Virus record (IMG/VR): IMGVR_UViG_3300047552_000886
Coordinates: 1-24,995 of that record
Length of the DNA: 24,995 nt
Strand: one strand, 5' to 3'
From: a virus
Positions 11,288-18,848 of this stretch are shown piece after piece. A program made the position numbers and the translations under genes. The number at the start of each line of letters is the position of its first letter. The first letter of the stretch is position 1. The notes below the pieces were generated by a model. The model ran no database searches, was not told where the DNA came from, and worked only from the letters and a program-made list of their open reading frames with translations.

Positions 11288-11306
11288 TACTATTGAAAGG
11301 ACGATC

Positions 11307-11582
11307 ATGAAAATACGTAATCTCGTCCTTGCATTGAAAGACCAAGGGCCTTTATTTAGATTCATTAAGAACTTCTTTATCAACCGAAACGCATGGGGAT
11401 TGTTCCATAAGAACTCACACATTTCCCAAGGCTCTGGAAAACCAAAAGTGATGTACAACACAAAGGTTTCTGCTACCAAAGCAGCAGCCTCGATGGCTAA
11501 GAAGCAAGGGATTTGGTTTTCCAACTACAAGTGTGTTCATTGCGAGGGGTATCATATAGGAAAGAACCGAGACACCACATAA
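11307..11582 (+). CDS. Small phage protein with Cys/His C-terminus, 91 aa
   Basis: Start chosen at ATG 11307 because GAAAGGA lies upstream; an in-frame extension to 11193 would run through tRNA-His. The C-terminus IWFSNYKCVHCEGYHIGK carries a CxxC...H pattern shared with short zinc-finger-like phage proteins. The basic N-terminus (MKIRNLVLALKDQGPLFRFIKNFF) may bind nucleic acid. The stop lies 3 bases before tRNA-Thr. Confidence 0.75.
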   Translation: MKIRNLVLALKDQGPLFRFIKNFFINRNAWGLFHKNSHISQGSGKPKVMYNTKVSATKAAASMAKKQGIWFSNYKCVHCEGYHIGKNRDTT

Positions 11583-11585
11583 TAA

Positions 11586-11659
11586 GCTCCTATAGTATAT
11601 TGGTATTACAATTGCCTTGTAAGCATTAGAACTTGGTTCGATTCCAGGTTGGAGCACCA
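11586..11659 (+). tRNA. tRNA-Thr(UGU)
   Basis: Acceptor GCTCCTA pairs with TTGGAGC with one T-T mismatch, then A73 and encoded CCA. The anticodon loop CTTGTAA gives UGU. The anticodon stem ATTGC/GCATT has one T-T mismatch. The T arm CTTGG TTCGATT CCAGG has one G-U. Confidence 0.84.
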
Positions 11660-11665
11660 GATTTA

Positions 11666-11920
11666 ATGAATAACCTATCAAAGTTGGAAACAAATGTAGT
11701 AATAGATAATTTGCAGAAACTAATGCAAATCAGGTACAAGATTCTAGAACTATTCAAAAATACGGAAGATGCTCAGAAACTATCTGATCTACCACCTTCC
11801 ATGATACCTTCAGACTTACTATATGATATTTCAGTATGTTATGAGGGTATGTATGATACACTTTTCAAAGCTCAGTTAATTAAAGCTGGGCATATTACAA
11901 CAAGCAAACAAGTACATTAA
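11666..11920 (+). CDS. Hypothetical helical protein, 84 aa
   Basis: Start at ATG 11666, 6 bases after tRNA-Thr, because the longer frame to 11633 would include tRNA sequence. No clear Shine-Dalgarno. The protein MNNLSKLETNVVIDNLQKLMQIRYKILELF... is strongly helical, with possible coiled-coil heptads at residues 10-35. No family is recognised. Confidence 0.65.
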   Translation: MNNLSKLETNVVIDNLQKLMQIRYKILELFKNTEDAQKLSDLPPSMIPSDLLYDISVCYEGMYDTLFKAQLIKAGHITTSKQVH

Positions 11921-11928
11921 GGAAAATA

Positions 11929-12291
11929 ATGGCCTGGACAGAAGAACAAAAGACACAAGCAATTGAACGTTATCAAGCAAGTGACCCAACTCCTGCTAAT
12001 AGCACCGAGATTGTTAAGGAAATCGCCGAAGAAATGGAGCAGTCTGCGAATGGTGTACGTATGGTACTCATTCAAGCTGGAGTATACCTAAAGAAGGATG
12101 CTACCGCTGATAAGGAAAAGACTGGTGCTAAGGCTACGGCGGGCGAAGGTGCTAAGCGAGTATCGAAGGAATCACAGGTTAAGGCCTTGCGTGAAGCTAT
12201 TGAAGCTAAGGGCGCTACAGTTGACGAAGATATTCTATCTAAGCTAACTGGTAAGGCTGCTGCGTATTTCGCGGAAGTACTAGCTAAGTAA
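11929..12291 (+). CDS. HTH DNA-binding protein, 120 aa
   Basis: MAWTEEQKTQAIERYQASDP... then STEIVKEIAEEMEQSANGVRMVLIQAGVYLKK forms a helix-turn-helix of a type recurring in phages (EIVKEIAEE--QS-NGVRM-L-QAGVY). An Ala/Lys/Thr-rich linker follows, then a helical C-terminus. GC content is higher than in the neighbours and codons are uniform, which suggests high expression. AAGGAA upstream is the ribosome-binding site, and a terminator follows at once. It may be a transcription or genome-organising factor, by fold. Confidence 0.78.
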   Translation: MAWTEEQKTQAIERYQASDPTPANSTEIVKEIAEEMEQSANGVRMVLIQAGVYLKKDATADKEKTGAKATAGEGAKRVSKESQVKALREAIEAKGATVDEDILSKLTGKAAAYFAEVLAK

Positions 12292-12296
12292 ACATA

Positions 12297-12320
12297 GGCT
12301 GCCATTGTGCAGCCTTTTTT
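12297..12320 (+). terminator. Rho-independent terminator
   Basis: Stem GGCTGC / GCAGCC with loop CATTGT, followed by TTTTTT. It ends the transcript of the HTH gene. Confidence 0.92.
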
Positions 12321-12349
12321 CATGTTTGCGCCAACCACCATAAATCTAT

Positions 12350-12544
12350 ATGTTAAGTAAACCACAAGCTATTGCATTATTGCACAAACATCAAGATGCT
12401 TCCAAATGTAATTTTGGCTTTAAGGAATTACCTGAGTGGATGATCGAAGCAGTACAAGAAGCATCTCAGCATAATCACATTTCTAGGACATACTACGACT
12501 ACGATACTAAGACACTTGGTGAAAAAGTGTCAAGAATTAATTAA
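12350..12544 (+). CDS. Hypothetical protein, 64 aa
   Basis: MLSKPQAIALLHKHQDASKCNFGFKELPEWMIEAVQEASQ..., a compact helical protein. No strong ribosome-binding site is seen, and the nearest upstream signal is the terminator at 12297-12320, so its promoter is unclear. The next promoter starts 2 bases after its stop. No family is recognised. Confidence 0.6.
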   Translation: MLSKPQAIALLHKHQDASKCNFGFKELPEWMIEAVQEASQHNHISRTYYDYDTKTLGEKVSRIN

Positions 12545-12545
12545 C

Positions 12546-12574
12546 TTGAATCTTAGTAGTGCTTATGCTATAAT
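12546..12574 (+). promoter_or_regulatory. Sigma70-type promoter for the ligase operon
   Basis: -35 TTGAAT (12546-12551), 17-bp spacer, perfect -10 TATAAT (12569-12574). It drives the genes from 12594 onward, including the ligase adenylation subunit. Confidence 0.76.
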
Positions 12575-12593
12575 TATTCTTTAAGGTGGAATT

Positions 12594-13187
12594 ATGGCAA
12601 CAAAACGAACAAAAAATGAAAACGAGCGTCTTGATGACGCTAGTATTGAGCGAGTCATTAAGCACTTAGAGGAAAAAGGAACTAAGAAAGATGCTTGTGC
12701 TATTCTCAATATTTCTTATAATACTGTTAGGCTTGGTAATATTCTTGACAAGTATGTGGCAAGGAAAGCCGATGAAGCCAAGCGCAGAGCAGAAAAGCGT
12801 GGTAAGCCAGCCACTCCTGCAGAAATTACTTACACTATTCAAGCGTATCTAGAGGGTTCTACAGTTGAAGCTATTTCGTCATCACTCTATCGTAGTGCAT
12901 CCTTTGTCAAGACTATTCTTACTAAGTATGCTGTTCCTATCCGTCAAAGTGCTCATAGTTACTTTCGCCCCGAACTAGTACCTGAGGACGCTATGCGTCC
13001 AACATTTAAGGTAGGTGAGAAAGTATACAGTATGAGATATGATTCCCTAGCTGACATTCGTAGCGAATTTAAGCCAGGTATTTACTGTATATTCTTGCTG
13101 GGTGAAAAGTGGCAGCAGTTTGCGTATCAACCAGCAGAAGAACTAGCTAGCCTAGAACATTTGAAGGAAGTGGGGATTAATTTGTGA
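12594..13187 (+). CDS. Conserved phage DNA-binding protein with two HTH units
   Basis: 197 aa. It matches a widespread phage family by its ordered motifs: SIERVIKHLEEKGTKKDACAILNISYNTVRL (first HTH), AKRRAEKRGKPATPAEI, YLEGSTVEAISSSLYRSASFVKTIL (second HTH), PELVPEDAMR, and the C-terminal EKWQQFAYQPAEELASLEHL. Members are thought to act as transcription regulators; direct evidence for this one is lacking. TTAAGGTGG is the ribosome-binding site. The stop overlaps the GTG of the next gene (TTGTGAGTG), so translation is coupled. Confidence 0.82.
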   Translation: MATKRTKNENERLDDASIERVIKHLEEKGTKKDACAILNISYNTVRLGNILDKYVARKADEAKRRAEKRGKPATPAEITYTIQAYLEGSTVEAISSSLYRSASFVKTILTKYAVPIRQSAHSYFRPELVPEDAMRPTFKVGEKVYSMRYDSLADIRSEFKPGIYCIFLLGEKWQQFAYQPAEELASLEHLKEVGINL

Positions 13188-13492
13188 GTGATGTAATATA
13201 CGAGAAGTTAATCTTCCAGAACGACGAGAAAGCTTTCCAAGTACGCATAGTAATCAACATATTCAAGGAAACAGAGTACTTACATCTACGTAAGTACTTT
13301 CTAGATTTTGAAGGTGAGTGGCTACCTTCCAGTGAAGGAATTGGTATTCCTCTTACTTTTCAGAATATATTTGCTTTACTAGACGGCTTAGTGGAAGTTT
13401 GTGCTAAAGCTGAGAGTGACGATACAATTAATAAGTATTTCAAAGACAAACTAAATGAACAAAATCGAACAGTATCTGAACCTATGTGCTAG
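13184..13492 (+). CDS. PC4/p15-like single-strand DNA-binding protein
   Basis: 102 aa, GTG start overlapping the upstream stop. Strand-turn-strand core VRIVINIFKETEYLHLRKYFLDFEGEWLPSSEGIGIPL followed by a helix (FQNIFALLDGLVEVCAKAES) is the PC4/YdbC fold signature (-LHLRKY--D-EGEW-P-KEGI-LPL). Such proteins bind single-stranded DNA and can affect transcription or replication. The long overlap (38 bases) with the ligase gene means the C-terminal tail is encoded in shared sequence. Confidence 0.8.
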   Translation: MSDVIYEKLIFQNDEKAFQVRIVINIFKETEYLHLRKYFLDFEGEWLPSSEGIGIPLTFQNIFALLDGLVEVCAKAESDDTINKYFKDKLNEQNRTVSEPMC

Positions 13493-14411
13493 AATGTATT
13501 ATGCGGGCACACCAATTGTGTCAGACGAAGTGTTTGATAGACTGGCAGAATCTATTGGATATACTGCAGTAGGTACATCTAAGCAGCACGATCACATTGA
13601 AAAGCATTACTTTCAGATGTATAGTCTTCAGAAGCATTACGAAGACGAAGGTAAGAAGTCACCACTAGAAGGTGAACGTGATATAGATATCTCTCCTAAG
13701 TTAGATGGTGCAGCATGTTCCTTACTGTATATTAATGGTGAACTAGCCCGCGCGCTTACACGCGGAAATGGGGTAGAGGGTACAGTTGTTACAGAGAAAT
13801 TCCTGGCTACAAACTTAGTACCACACAAAATCCCCATGACCGATGGTATTCTACAAGTTACTGGTGAACTTGTAGCTCCTAAGCTTATTGAGAATGCCAG
13901 AAACTATGCGTCTGGTGCTCTTAATCTAAAGGATGTAGAAGAATTTAAGAGTAGAACAGTCACATTCGTAGCCTACGGGGTACAGCTAACTCCTACAGAT
14001 ACATTTCAAGGAGATATGAGGGTACTTAAGCAGTGGGGTTTTGATACTATCAAAGACCCAGACCTTCATAATATTTTTCCCTGTGATGGATTAGTGTTTC
14101 GTCTAAATAGCAACGAAGCCTTCTACGGTGCTGGATTTACTTCATCTTTTCCCAGAGGTGCATACGCTCTTAAGGAGCGAGGCGTTTCGGTTGAAACTAC
14201 ACTACTAGATGTAGTTTGGCAGACAGGAAAAAGTGGTAAAGTAACACCAGTAGCAGTTCTTGACCCTGTTTACGTAGGTGACGCATTAGTTAGTAGAGCT
14301 ACATTAAACAATATTGCTTTTATTCGTGCATTGGATATTCGCATCGGAGATCGCGTAGGTATAGTGAGGGCCGGGGCTATAATACCTCAAGTTACTCATA
14401 AGATTGAATAG
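13455..14411 (+). CDS. NAD+-dependent DNA ligase, adenylation and OB subunit
   Basis: 318 aa. Domain Ia-like start LCARMYYAGTPIVSDEVFDRL binds NMN in bacterial LigA. The nucleotidyltransferase domain has the adenylation motif SPKLDGAACSLLY (Lys82), TRGNGVEG, NARNYASGALNLKD and CDGLVFRL. An OB-type end follows: VWQTGKSGKVTPVAVLDPV and GDRVGIVRAGAIIPQV. The Zn-finger, HhH and BRCT parts are absent and lie in the next gene, as in the two-gene ligase of T5. It seals nicks using NAD+, which links it to NadV. The start at 13455 overlaps the PC4-like gene. Confidence 0.93.
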   Translation: MNKIEQYLNLCARMYYAGTPIVSDEVFDRLAESIGYTAVGTSKQHDHIEKHYFQMYSLQKHYEDEGKKSPLEGERDIDISPKLDGAACSLLYINGELARALTRGNGVEGTVVTEKFLATNLVPHKIPMTDGILQVTGELVAPKLIENARNYASGALNLKDVEEFKSRTVTFVAYGVQLTPTDTFQGDMRVLKQWGFDTIKDPDLHNIFPCDGLVFRLNSNEAFYGAGFTSSFPRGAYALKERGVSVETTLLDVVWQTGKSGKVTPVAVLDPVYVGDALVSRATLNNIAFIRALDIRIGDRVGIVRAGAIIPQVTHKIE

Positions 14412-14427
14412 GAATAAAAATTTACAC

Positions 14428-14456
14428 TTGCGTAGCCATTCCAAATGCCTTATAAT
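14428..14456 (+). promoter_or_regulatory. Sigma70-type promoter, ACTTGCGT class
   Basis: -35 TTGCGT (14428-14433), 17-bp spacer, perfect -10 TATAAT (14451-14456), in the context ACTTGCGT...TATAATATA. The same -35 and -10 contexts occur at 23263. It separates the two ligase genes, so the second subunit can be transcribed independently. Confidence 0.74.
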
Positions 14457-14480
14457 ATACATATTGGATGAGAAAGTAAC

Positions 14481-15239
14481 ATGACATTCATTGAAGAGCC
14501 TACTAATTGCCCTTGTTGCAACTACAAACTAGAAAAAGTAAACGATCAATTATTTTGTCGGAATACTTCGTGTGCAGCACAATTAGCAGGTAAACTACAA
14601 CACTTTTGTAAAGTGTTGGGTATCAAAGGTTTAGGCCCTAAGACAGCCGAAAAGCTGAACATCCAAGAACTTACTGAGCTGTTCTATCTAGAATTAGATG
14701 ATATCTCTCCCATTATTGGTGAGAAGCTAGCTACTAAGCTACTAGACGAAATAGAGCGTGCGAAAGGTTCTGATTTAGCTACTGTCTTAGAGTCTTTTTC
14801 TATACCACTAGTTGGTGGTACTGCTTCTGGAAAGATAGCAGCAAAAGTTTCTAAAATTGAAGACATTACATACGATCTTTGTAGGTCTGCAGGTTTAGGA
14901 GAAAAAGTTAGTACAAACCTTATTAACTGGTTAGACACAGAATATAAGGAACTTAAAGAATTTTTACCATTTACGTTCAGTAAAGGTATTAAATCAAGTA
15001 ATCCAAATGCTAAAAAGGTTTGTATTACTGGTAAACTAAAAGCCTTCAAAAAGAAATCAGACGCAGAAGACTTATTATTAAGTGCTGGTTTCATTCTAGT
15101 AGATTCTATAACTAAAACTACGGACTACTTGGTTGATGAAGAAGGTAAAATGTCTAGTAAAAAAGAAAAAGCCATTAGTTATGGCATACCAATTATAACC
15201 GATCTAAACGATCTTTTGAAAGTAAAAATTAATGAGTGA
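14481..15239 (+). CDS. NAD+-dependent DNA ligase, Zn-finger/HhH/BRCT subunit
   Basis: 252 aa. The C4 zinc finger CPCCNYKLEKVNDQLFC...C is at residues 9-34, then HFCKVLGIKGLGPKTAEKL and further helix-hairpin-helix segments (SPIIGEKLATKL, GGTASGKIAAKV, GLGEKVSTNL). A C-terminal BRCT domain (KKVCITGKLKAFKKKSDAED...KTTDYLV...KEKAISYGIPII) spans residues about 177-248. It completes the ligase started at 13455 and would be the DNA-binding half. It carries no nucleotidyltransferase motif of its own. The stop overlaps the next gene by 8 bases. Confidence 0.92.
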   Translation: MTFIEEPTNCPCCNYKLEKVNDQLFCRNTSCAAQLAGKLQHFCKVLGIKGLGPKTAEKLNIQELTELFYLELDDISPIIGEKLATKLLDEIERAKGSDLATVLESFSIPLVGGTASGKIAAKVSKIEDITYDLCRSAGLGEKVSTNLINWLDTEYKELKEFLPFTFSKGIKSSNPNAKKVCITGKLKAFKKKSDAEDLLLSAGFILVDSITKTTDYLVDEEGKMSSKKEKAISYGIPIITDLNDLLKVKINE

Positions 15240-15981
15240 ATCAAATAAGAAGTGGAATGACGCAGCCGTTGCAACCCTACTACAGGTTGTTGGTAATGAG
15301 TCTCCAGTTTCGGCCGCAACAGTACAATCAGCCGCAGAAAAGCTAGAAATTAGCACACGTTCAGTAGCTTCAAAGCTACGCAACCTGGATATCGAAGTAG
15401 CCAGCCTAGCTAAGGAAAAGGTAGCCACCTTCAATGTTGAGCAAAGTGCTGCACTTACTCAATTTGTTAATGACAATGCGGGTCTCCTAACCTATAAGGA
15501 AATTGCAGAACAGTTTCCGGGCGAATTCTCAGCTAAACAGATTCAAGGTAAGCTTCTAGCTCTTGAACTAACTGACAAGGTTAAACCTACTGAGAAGGTT
15601 GAAGTTGCGCGTACTTATACTCCCGCTGAAGAAGCTACTTTTGTTAGCATGTCAGAAGCAGGTAAGTTCATCGAAGATATTGCGGCAGCTCTTAACAAGA
15701 CTATTGCCTCAGTTCGCGGTAAGGCACTATCACTAACCCGTAGTGGTCAGATTGCTAAGATTCCTGAGCAGCGCGAAAGCCATGCTAAGGATGTTGTTGA
15801 TCCGGTTGTTGCCCTGGGTGATAAGCTATCAACTATGACAGTTGCAGCAATCGCAGCAGCTGTGGATAAGACAGAGCGTGGTATTAAGACCCTGCTTACC
15901 CGCCGTGGAATTACCGTAGCTGATTACGACGGTAAGGCAAAGAAGGAAAAGGCAGAAGCTAGCAAGGCCGCAACAGCCTAA
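15232..15981 (+). CDS. D5-like multi-HTH DNA-binding protein
   Basis: 249 aa of repeated short helical units, each like a small HTH/SANT module: WNDAAVATLLQVVGN...SVASKLRNL (about 8-44), SAALTQFVNDN...QIQGKLLALEL (65-104), YTPAEEATFVSMSEA...SVRGKALSLTRSG (122-168), and MTVAAIAAAVDKTERGIKTLLTRRG. The Ala/Lys-rich tail (KAKKEKAEASKAATA) is basic. Position after the ligase and before the helicase matches the T5 D5 gene, a DNA-binding regulator. Higher GC and uniform codons suggest abundant expression. A terminator follows immediately. Confidence 0.78.
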   Translation: MSESNKKWNDAAVATLLQVVGNESPVSAATVQSAAEKLEISTRSVASKLRNLDIEVASLAKEKVATFNVEQSAALTQFVNDNAGLLTYKEIAEQFPGEFSAKQIQGKLLALELTDKVKPTEKVEVARTYTPAEEATFVSMSEAGKFIEDIAAALNKTIASVRGKALSLTRSGQIAKIPEQRESHAKDVVDPVVALGDKLSTMTVAAIAAAVDKTERGIKTLLTRRGITVADYDGKAKKEKAEASKAATA

Positions 15982-15996
15982 TAGTTAACTACTTAC

Positions 15997-16034
15997 TAGG
16001 GGCTGGAGTTCGTAATAGGCTCCAGCCCTATTTT
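15997..16034 (+). terminator. Rho-independent terminator
   Basis: Stem TAGGG(G)CTGGAG / CTCCAGCCCTA with one bulged G, then TTTT. It closes the ligase-D5 operon. Confidence 0.88.
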
Positions 16035-16049
16035 CATTTTAGGATTGAT

Positions 16050-16151
16050 ATGTATTATAGAATATTTTGGATGTCTTGTGCGGAATGCTCTATGACACAG
16101 ATACATCAGCCATGCGAGGCTTGTCCAAACAAAGAGGTTCAGTTTAGATGA
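16050..16151 (+). CDS. Four-cysteine mini-protein, 33 aa
   Basis: MYYRIFWMSCAECSMTQIHQPCEACPNKEVQFR has two CxxC pairs (CAEC, CEAC), a plausible zinc knuckle. TTTAGGA upstream provides a ribosome-binding site, and its TGA overlaps the ATG of the next gene (ATGA), consistent with coupling. It is very short, so the call rests on the cysteine pairing, signal and overlap. Confidence 0.55.
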   Translation: MYYRIFWMSCAECSMTQIHQPCEACPNKEVQFR

Positions 16152-16447
16152 AAGTAGTAATATCGTATCACGATAATGATTCCTTTACTACAGAGGAAGT
16201 AGTAAAATTAGCGCATCATAACTATGGAAAGTCCGCAAAGATTGAGGTCTCTGCGGACTCTGCTGCGCCTCACGACACCATATACTTCGCGCTACAGCAG
16301 ATGGTAACGCCACAACAGCTTTCTTTACTGTACGATAGCAAGTACTCGTATAATAAAGATATCAAGATGTTGCGTGCAGAGGTATTAATGAAGCTAGAAG
16401 AAATTCTGGACACAGTTATAATTGACAATGAAGCAAAAGTAGCATAA
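16148..16447 (+). CDS. Hypothetical protein, 99 aa
   Basis: MKVVISYHDNDSFTTEEVVKLAHHNYGKSAKIEVSADS..., an N-terminal alpha/beta part and a helical C-terminus (MLRAEVLMKLEEILDTVI). It starts at an ATGA overlap and ends one base before the helicase ATG, so it belongs to the replication operon. It may assist the helicase by position, but no motif supports a specific role. Confidence 0.7.
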   Translation: MKVVISYHDNDSFTTEEVVKLAHHNYGKSAKIEVSADSAAPHDTIYFALQQMVTPQQLSLLYDSKYSYNKDIKMLRAEVLMKLEEILDTVIIDNEAKVA

Positions 16448-16448
16448 C

Positions 16449-17831
16449 ATGGATGTAAGTGCTGTAGTACTTAATAAGTTGCTGCTAGAGCAAAATATAG
16501 ATATATGGGCAAAGCTTAAACTTGCTTTCCTAGACTCGGCGTATGCATCCGTATATAGTGCTATTTCTAGGCATTATGACAAATACAGTACTATACCTAC
16601 ATTTCCAGAATTAGAAATAACGGTAAGAGATACTGCAGCGGCTAAAACGCTAGCAACACTAGTTTTAATTGATGAACCAGATATCAGTGCGGAAGTAGCT
16701 TTAGACGCACTGATGGACCAGTATACTCAGGATCAAACTATCAACCTGTTAGAGAAGTTTGTTGATAAATTGCCGGTATATGATACAGAGGAAATTAAAG
16801 AGAATTTAGCTAATATAGTGCTAACTCTAGATGAAAAAACACTTACTACTGAAGGCGTTTTTTCAATGGCAGATATTATGCTGTTCAAGAGTCATGACGA
16901 ATTAGCACGTGATAGAGTATACTTAGGACTTAATAATCAGTTTGATTCCGTTTTAGGCGGCGTAGCCTTACAAGAACTTATTCTTATTGGTGGAGAACGT
17001 GGAGCGGGTAAATCTATTGTTTCTAACAATATATTTGTTAACCAGTATGAAGCAGGTAATTCGTGCGTGTACTTTACCATTGAAATGGTTGCGCACGAAA
17101 CTCTAGAAAGAACACTTTCTATTGCTTCCGATGTACCATACATGGGGCTAAAGAACAATACCCTTAGTGATCAGGATATGCTCAAAGTCATCAAGACTAG
17201 AGCTAATATGTTCGTTGATGCGGATGATCTTGTTATGGACTACATGCGTAGCAAAGATCGCTTCAAGTTCGAACAACGATTAGTTAAAGAGAAAGTGCTA
17301 AAGACAGATAATCAGATGATTATCATTGATGATAGAGCACTGACGCTTAGTAGCATTGATTTACACTTAGGTAAGTTGAAAGCCAGATTTGGTGATAAGT
17401 TGAAGGTAGCCGTTATTGACTACCTTAACCAAATTGTTATTGATGGTGACACTAATCAATTTGATTGGCAACCACAAATTATCATTTCCAAGAAGTTAAA
17501 AGACCTGGCTAGAAAGCATAATATGATTCTAGTATCACCATATCAGATTGACGCTAGTGGTGCAGCTAGATTTGCGAAGGGGATTCTTGATGCTGCGGAT
17601 ATTGCAGTGCTAATGAAACCTTATCCTAAAGAAAATCAGGCTATTGGTTTTGAAACTACTAATATTCGTGGGGGGCCTCCTGTTAATGTAACTAGTCCTA
17701 TTAATTGGGAAACATTACGTGTATCTCCTACTAATATAGATACACCAATAGAAAAAGAAAAGATAAAGAAGGCTGGAAAGTCTAAAACACAAACGGAAGA
17801 AAAAGCTGAGGATATTCCATGGGACACGTAG
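16449..17831 (+). CDS. DnaB-type replicative helicase
   Basis: 460 aa, hexameric helicase type. The helical N-terminal domain (about 1-135) has a DnaB-like arrangement. The RecA-like domain has Walker A GGERGAGKS (181-189), the DnaB-family TIEMVAHETLERTLS after it, Walker B-like VAVIDYLNQI (320-329), and a further family segment SPYQIDASGAARFAKGILDAADIAVLMKP. It resembles the T5 replicative helicase by position and domain plan. It unwinds DNA at the fork with the primase encoded just downstream. The start is one base after the preceding stop. Confidence 0.92.
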   Translation: MDVSAVVLNKLLLEQNIDIWAKLKLAFLDSAYASVYSAISRHYDKYSTIPTFPELEITVRDTAAAKTLATLVLIDEPDISAEVALDALMDQYTQDQTINLLEKFVDKLPVYDTEEIKENLANIVLTLDEKTLTTEGVFSMADIMLFKSHDELARDRVYLGLNNQFDSVLGGVALQELILIGGERGAGKSIVSNNIFVNQYEAGNSCVYFTIEMVAHETLERTLSIASDVPYMGLKNNTLSDQDMLKVIKTRANMFVDADDLVMDYMRSKDRFKFEQRLVKEKVLKTDNQMIIIDDRALTLSSIDLHLGKLKARFGDKLKVAVIDYLNQIVIDGDTNQFDWQPQIIISKKLKDLARKHNMILVSPYQIDASGAARFAKGILDAADIAVLMKPYPKENQAIGFETTNIRGGPPVNVTSPINWETLRVSPTNIDTPIEKEKIKKAGKSKTQTEEKAEDIPWDT

Positions 17832-18022
17832 AAATAGAACTAAGAAAGATTTTGGCCTTTTCTCACAGGCATTCAGCCACAATGTACTTTGATGATGGAG
17901 AAATGCAGTGTAGTACTTGTGATATAGACTTCAAAAGAGATAGTCCAGAAGTGATTTACAGTCAAATGCATAAACAGGCTCTCAAGGAGTTTAATGAGCG
18001 ATCCAGTACTAAGTCTACTTAA
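17819..18022 (+). CDS. Small CxxC protein, 67 aa
   Basis: MGHVEIELRKILAFSHRHSATMYFDDGEMQCSTCDIDF... with a CSTC pair and a helical tail (VIYSQMHKQALKEFNERS). It starts 13 bases before the helicase stop and overlaps the primase by 29 bases, so it is part of the coupled replication gene run. A small zinc-binding or helicase-primase accessory role is conceivable but unproven. Confidence 0.72.
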   Translation: MGHVEIELRKILAFSHRHSATMYFDDGEMQCSTCDIDFKRDSPEVIYSQMHKQALKEFNERSSTKST

Positions 18023-18848
18023 TGAAAAGGGAATTGCATTTAAGGTATCTGGTAAAGATTACCTAATCAAGTGTTTAAACCCAGACCACGAAGATAGTAA
18101 CCCGTCTTGTAGAGTTGACCGTGTAAGCGGTATTACGCATTGTTTTTCGTGTGGTTGGAAAAGAAACTTATTTAAGCACTTTGGCATCTTTACGAACTTT
18201 AGCTCTATTAGAGTGGCAAAACTAAAAGAAAAATTAAAAGAGCTAAAAACGTCTATGGCAGATTTAGAATTACCAAATGGTGCGATCCCATATACTAGAG
18301 AGTTTCGGGGTATTTCTACAACAACTCTTAAACACTTTGGTGCCTTTCATACCTTAGAAGACGAAGAGTTAAAAGATAGAATTATATTTCCTATCAAAGA
18401 TGCTTTAGATAGAACAGTAGTATTTGTTGGCAGACATACTCTGTCTAATAGCAATCCCAGGTATCTTAATTTTCCCAAACATTCGCAGATACCTCTGTTT
18501 CCAGTGAAACTGGATGATCACTATACTTCTATAGTGCTTGTTGAAGGTATCTTTGATATGCTCAACTTATATGATAAAGGTCTACGCAACGTAGTTGCGT
18601 GCTTTGGTACTAGTACATTAAAAGGAAATACAGCTACCAAGTTACTACCCTTTAAGACCCAGGGTATAACTAAAATATACATTATGTTTGATGGAGATAC
18701 TGCTGGCAGTACAGCGGCCAAAGAACTGAAGCCTCTAGTAGAGGAATGTGGTTTTGAAACTACAATTATAGAACTACAGGACGGAATGGACCCTGGAGAC
18801 ATGAATCAAGAATATGTATCTAGTATTAAGGAATATGTAAATAAATGA
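17994..18848 (+). CDS. DNA primase (CHC2 + TOPRIM)
   Basis: 284 aa, shorter than DnaG. An N-terminal zinc ribbon is present: Cys27, His32, Cys50, Cys53 in CLNPDH...HCFSCGW. A short RNA-polymerase-like linker (PYTREFRGISTTTLKHFG, KDRIIFPIKD) leads to the TOPRIM domain, with Glu184 in LVEGIFDML and Asp233/Asp235 in FDGDTAG. It makes primers for lagging-strand synthesis and should work with the DnaB-type helicase. The ATG overlaps the small CxxC gene; its TGA overlaps the polymerase ATG (ATGA). Confidence 0.93.
   Translation: MSDPVLSLLNEKGIAFKVSGKDYLIKCLNPDHEDSNPSCRVDRVSGITHCFSCGWKRNLFKHFGIFTNFSSIRVAKLKEKLKELKTSMADLELPNGAIPYTREFRGISTTTLKHFGAFHTLEDEELKDRIIFPIKDALDRTVVFVGRHTLSNSNPRYLNFPKHSQIPLFPVKLDDHYTSIVLVEGIFDMLNLYDKGLRNVVACFGTSTLKGNTATKLLPFKTQGITKIYIMFDGDTAGSTAAKELKPLVEECGFETTIIELQDGMDPGDMNQEYVSSIKEYVNK

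Noticed and set aside
11144-11693. Minus-strand frames across tRNA-Trp, -His and -Thr
   Set aside because: They translate the complement of tRNAs and of a well-supported gene.
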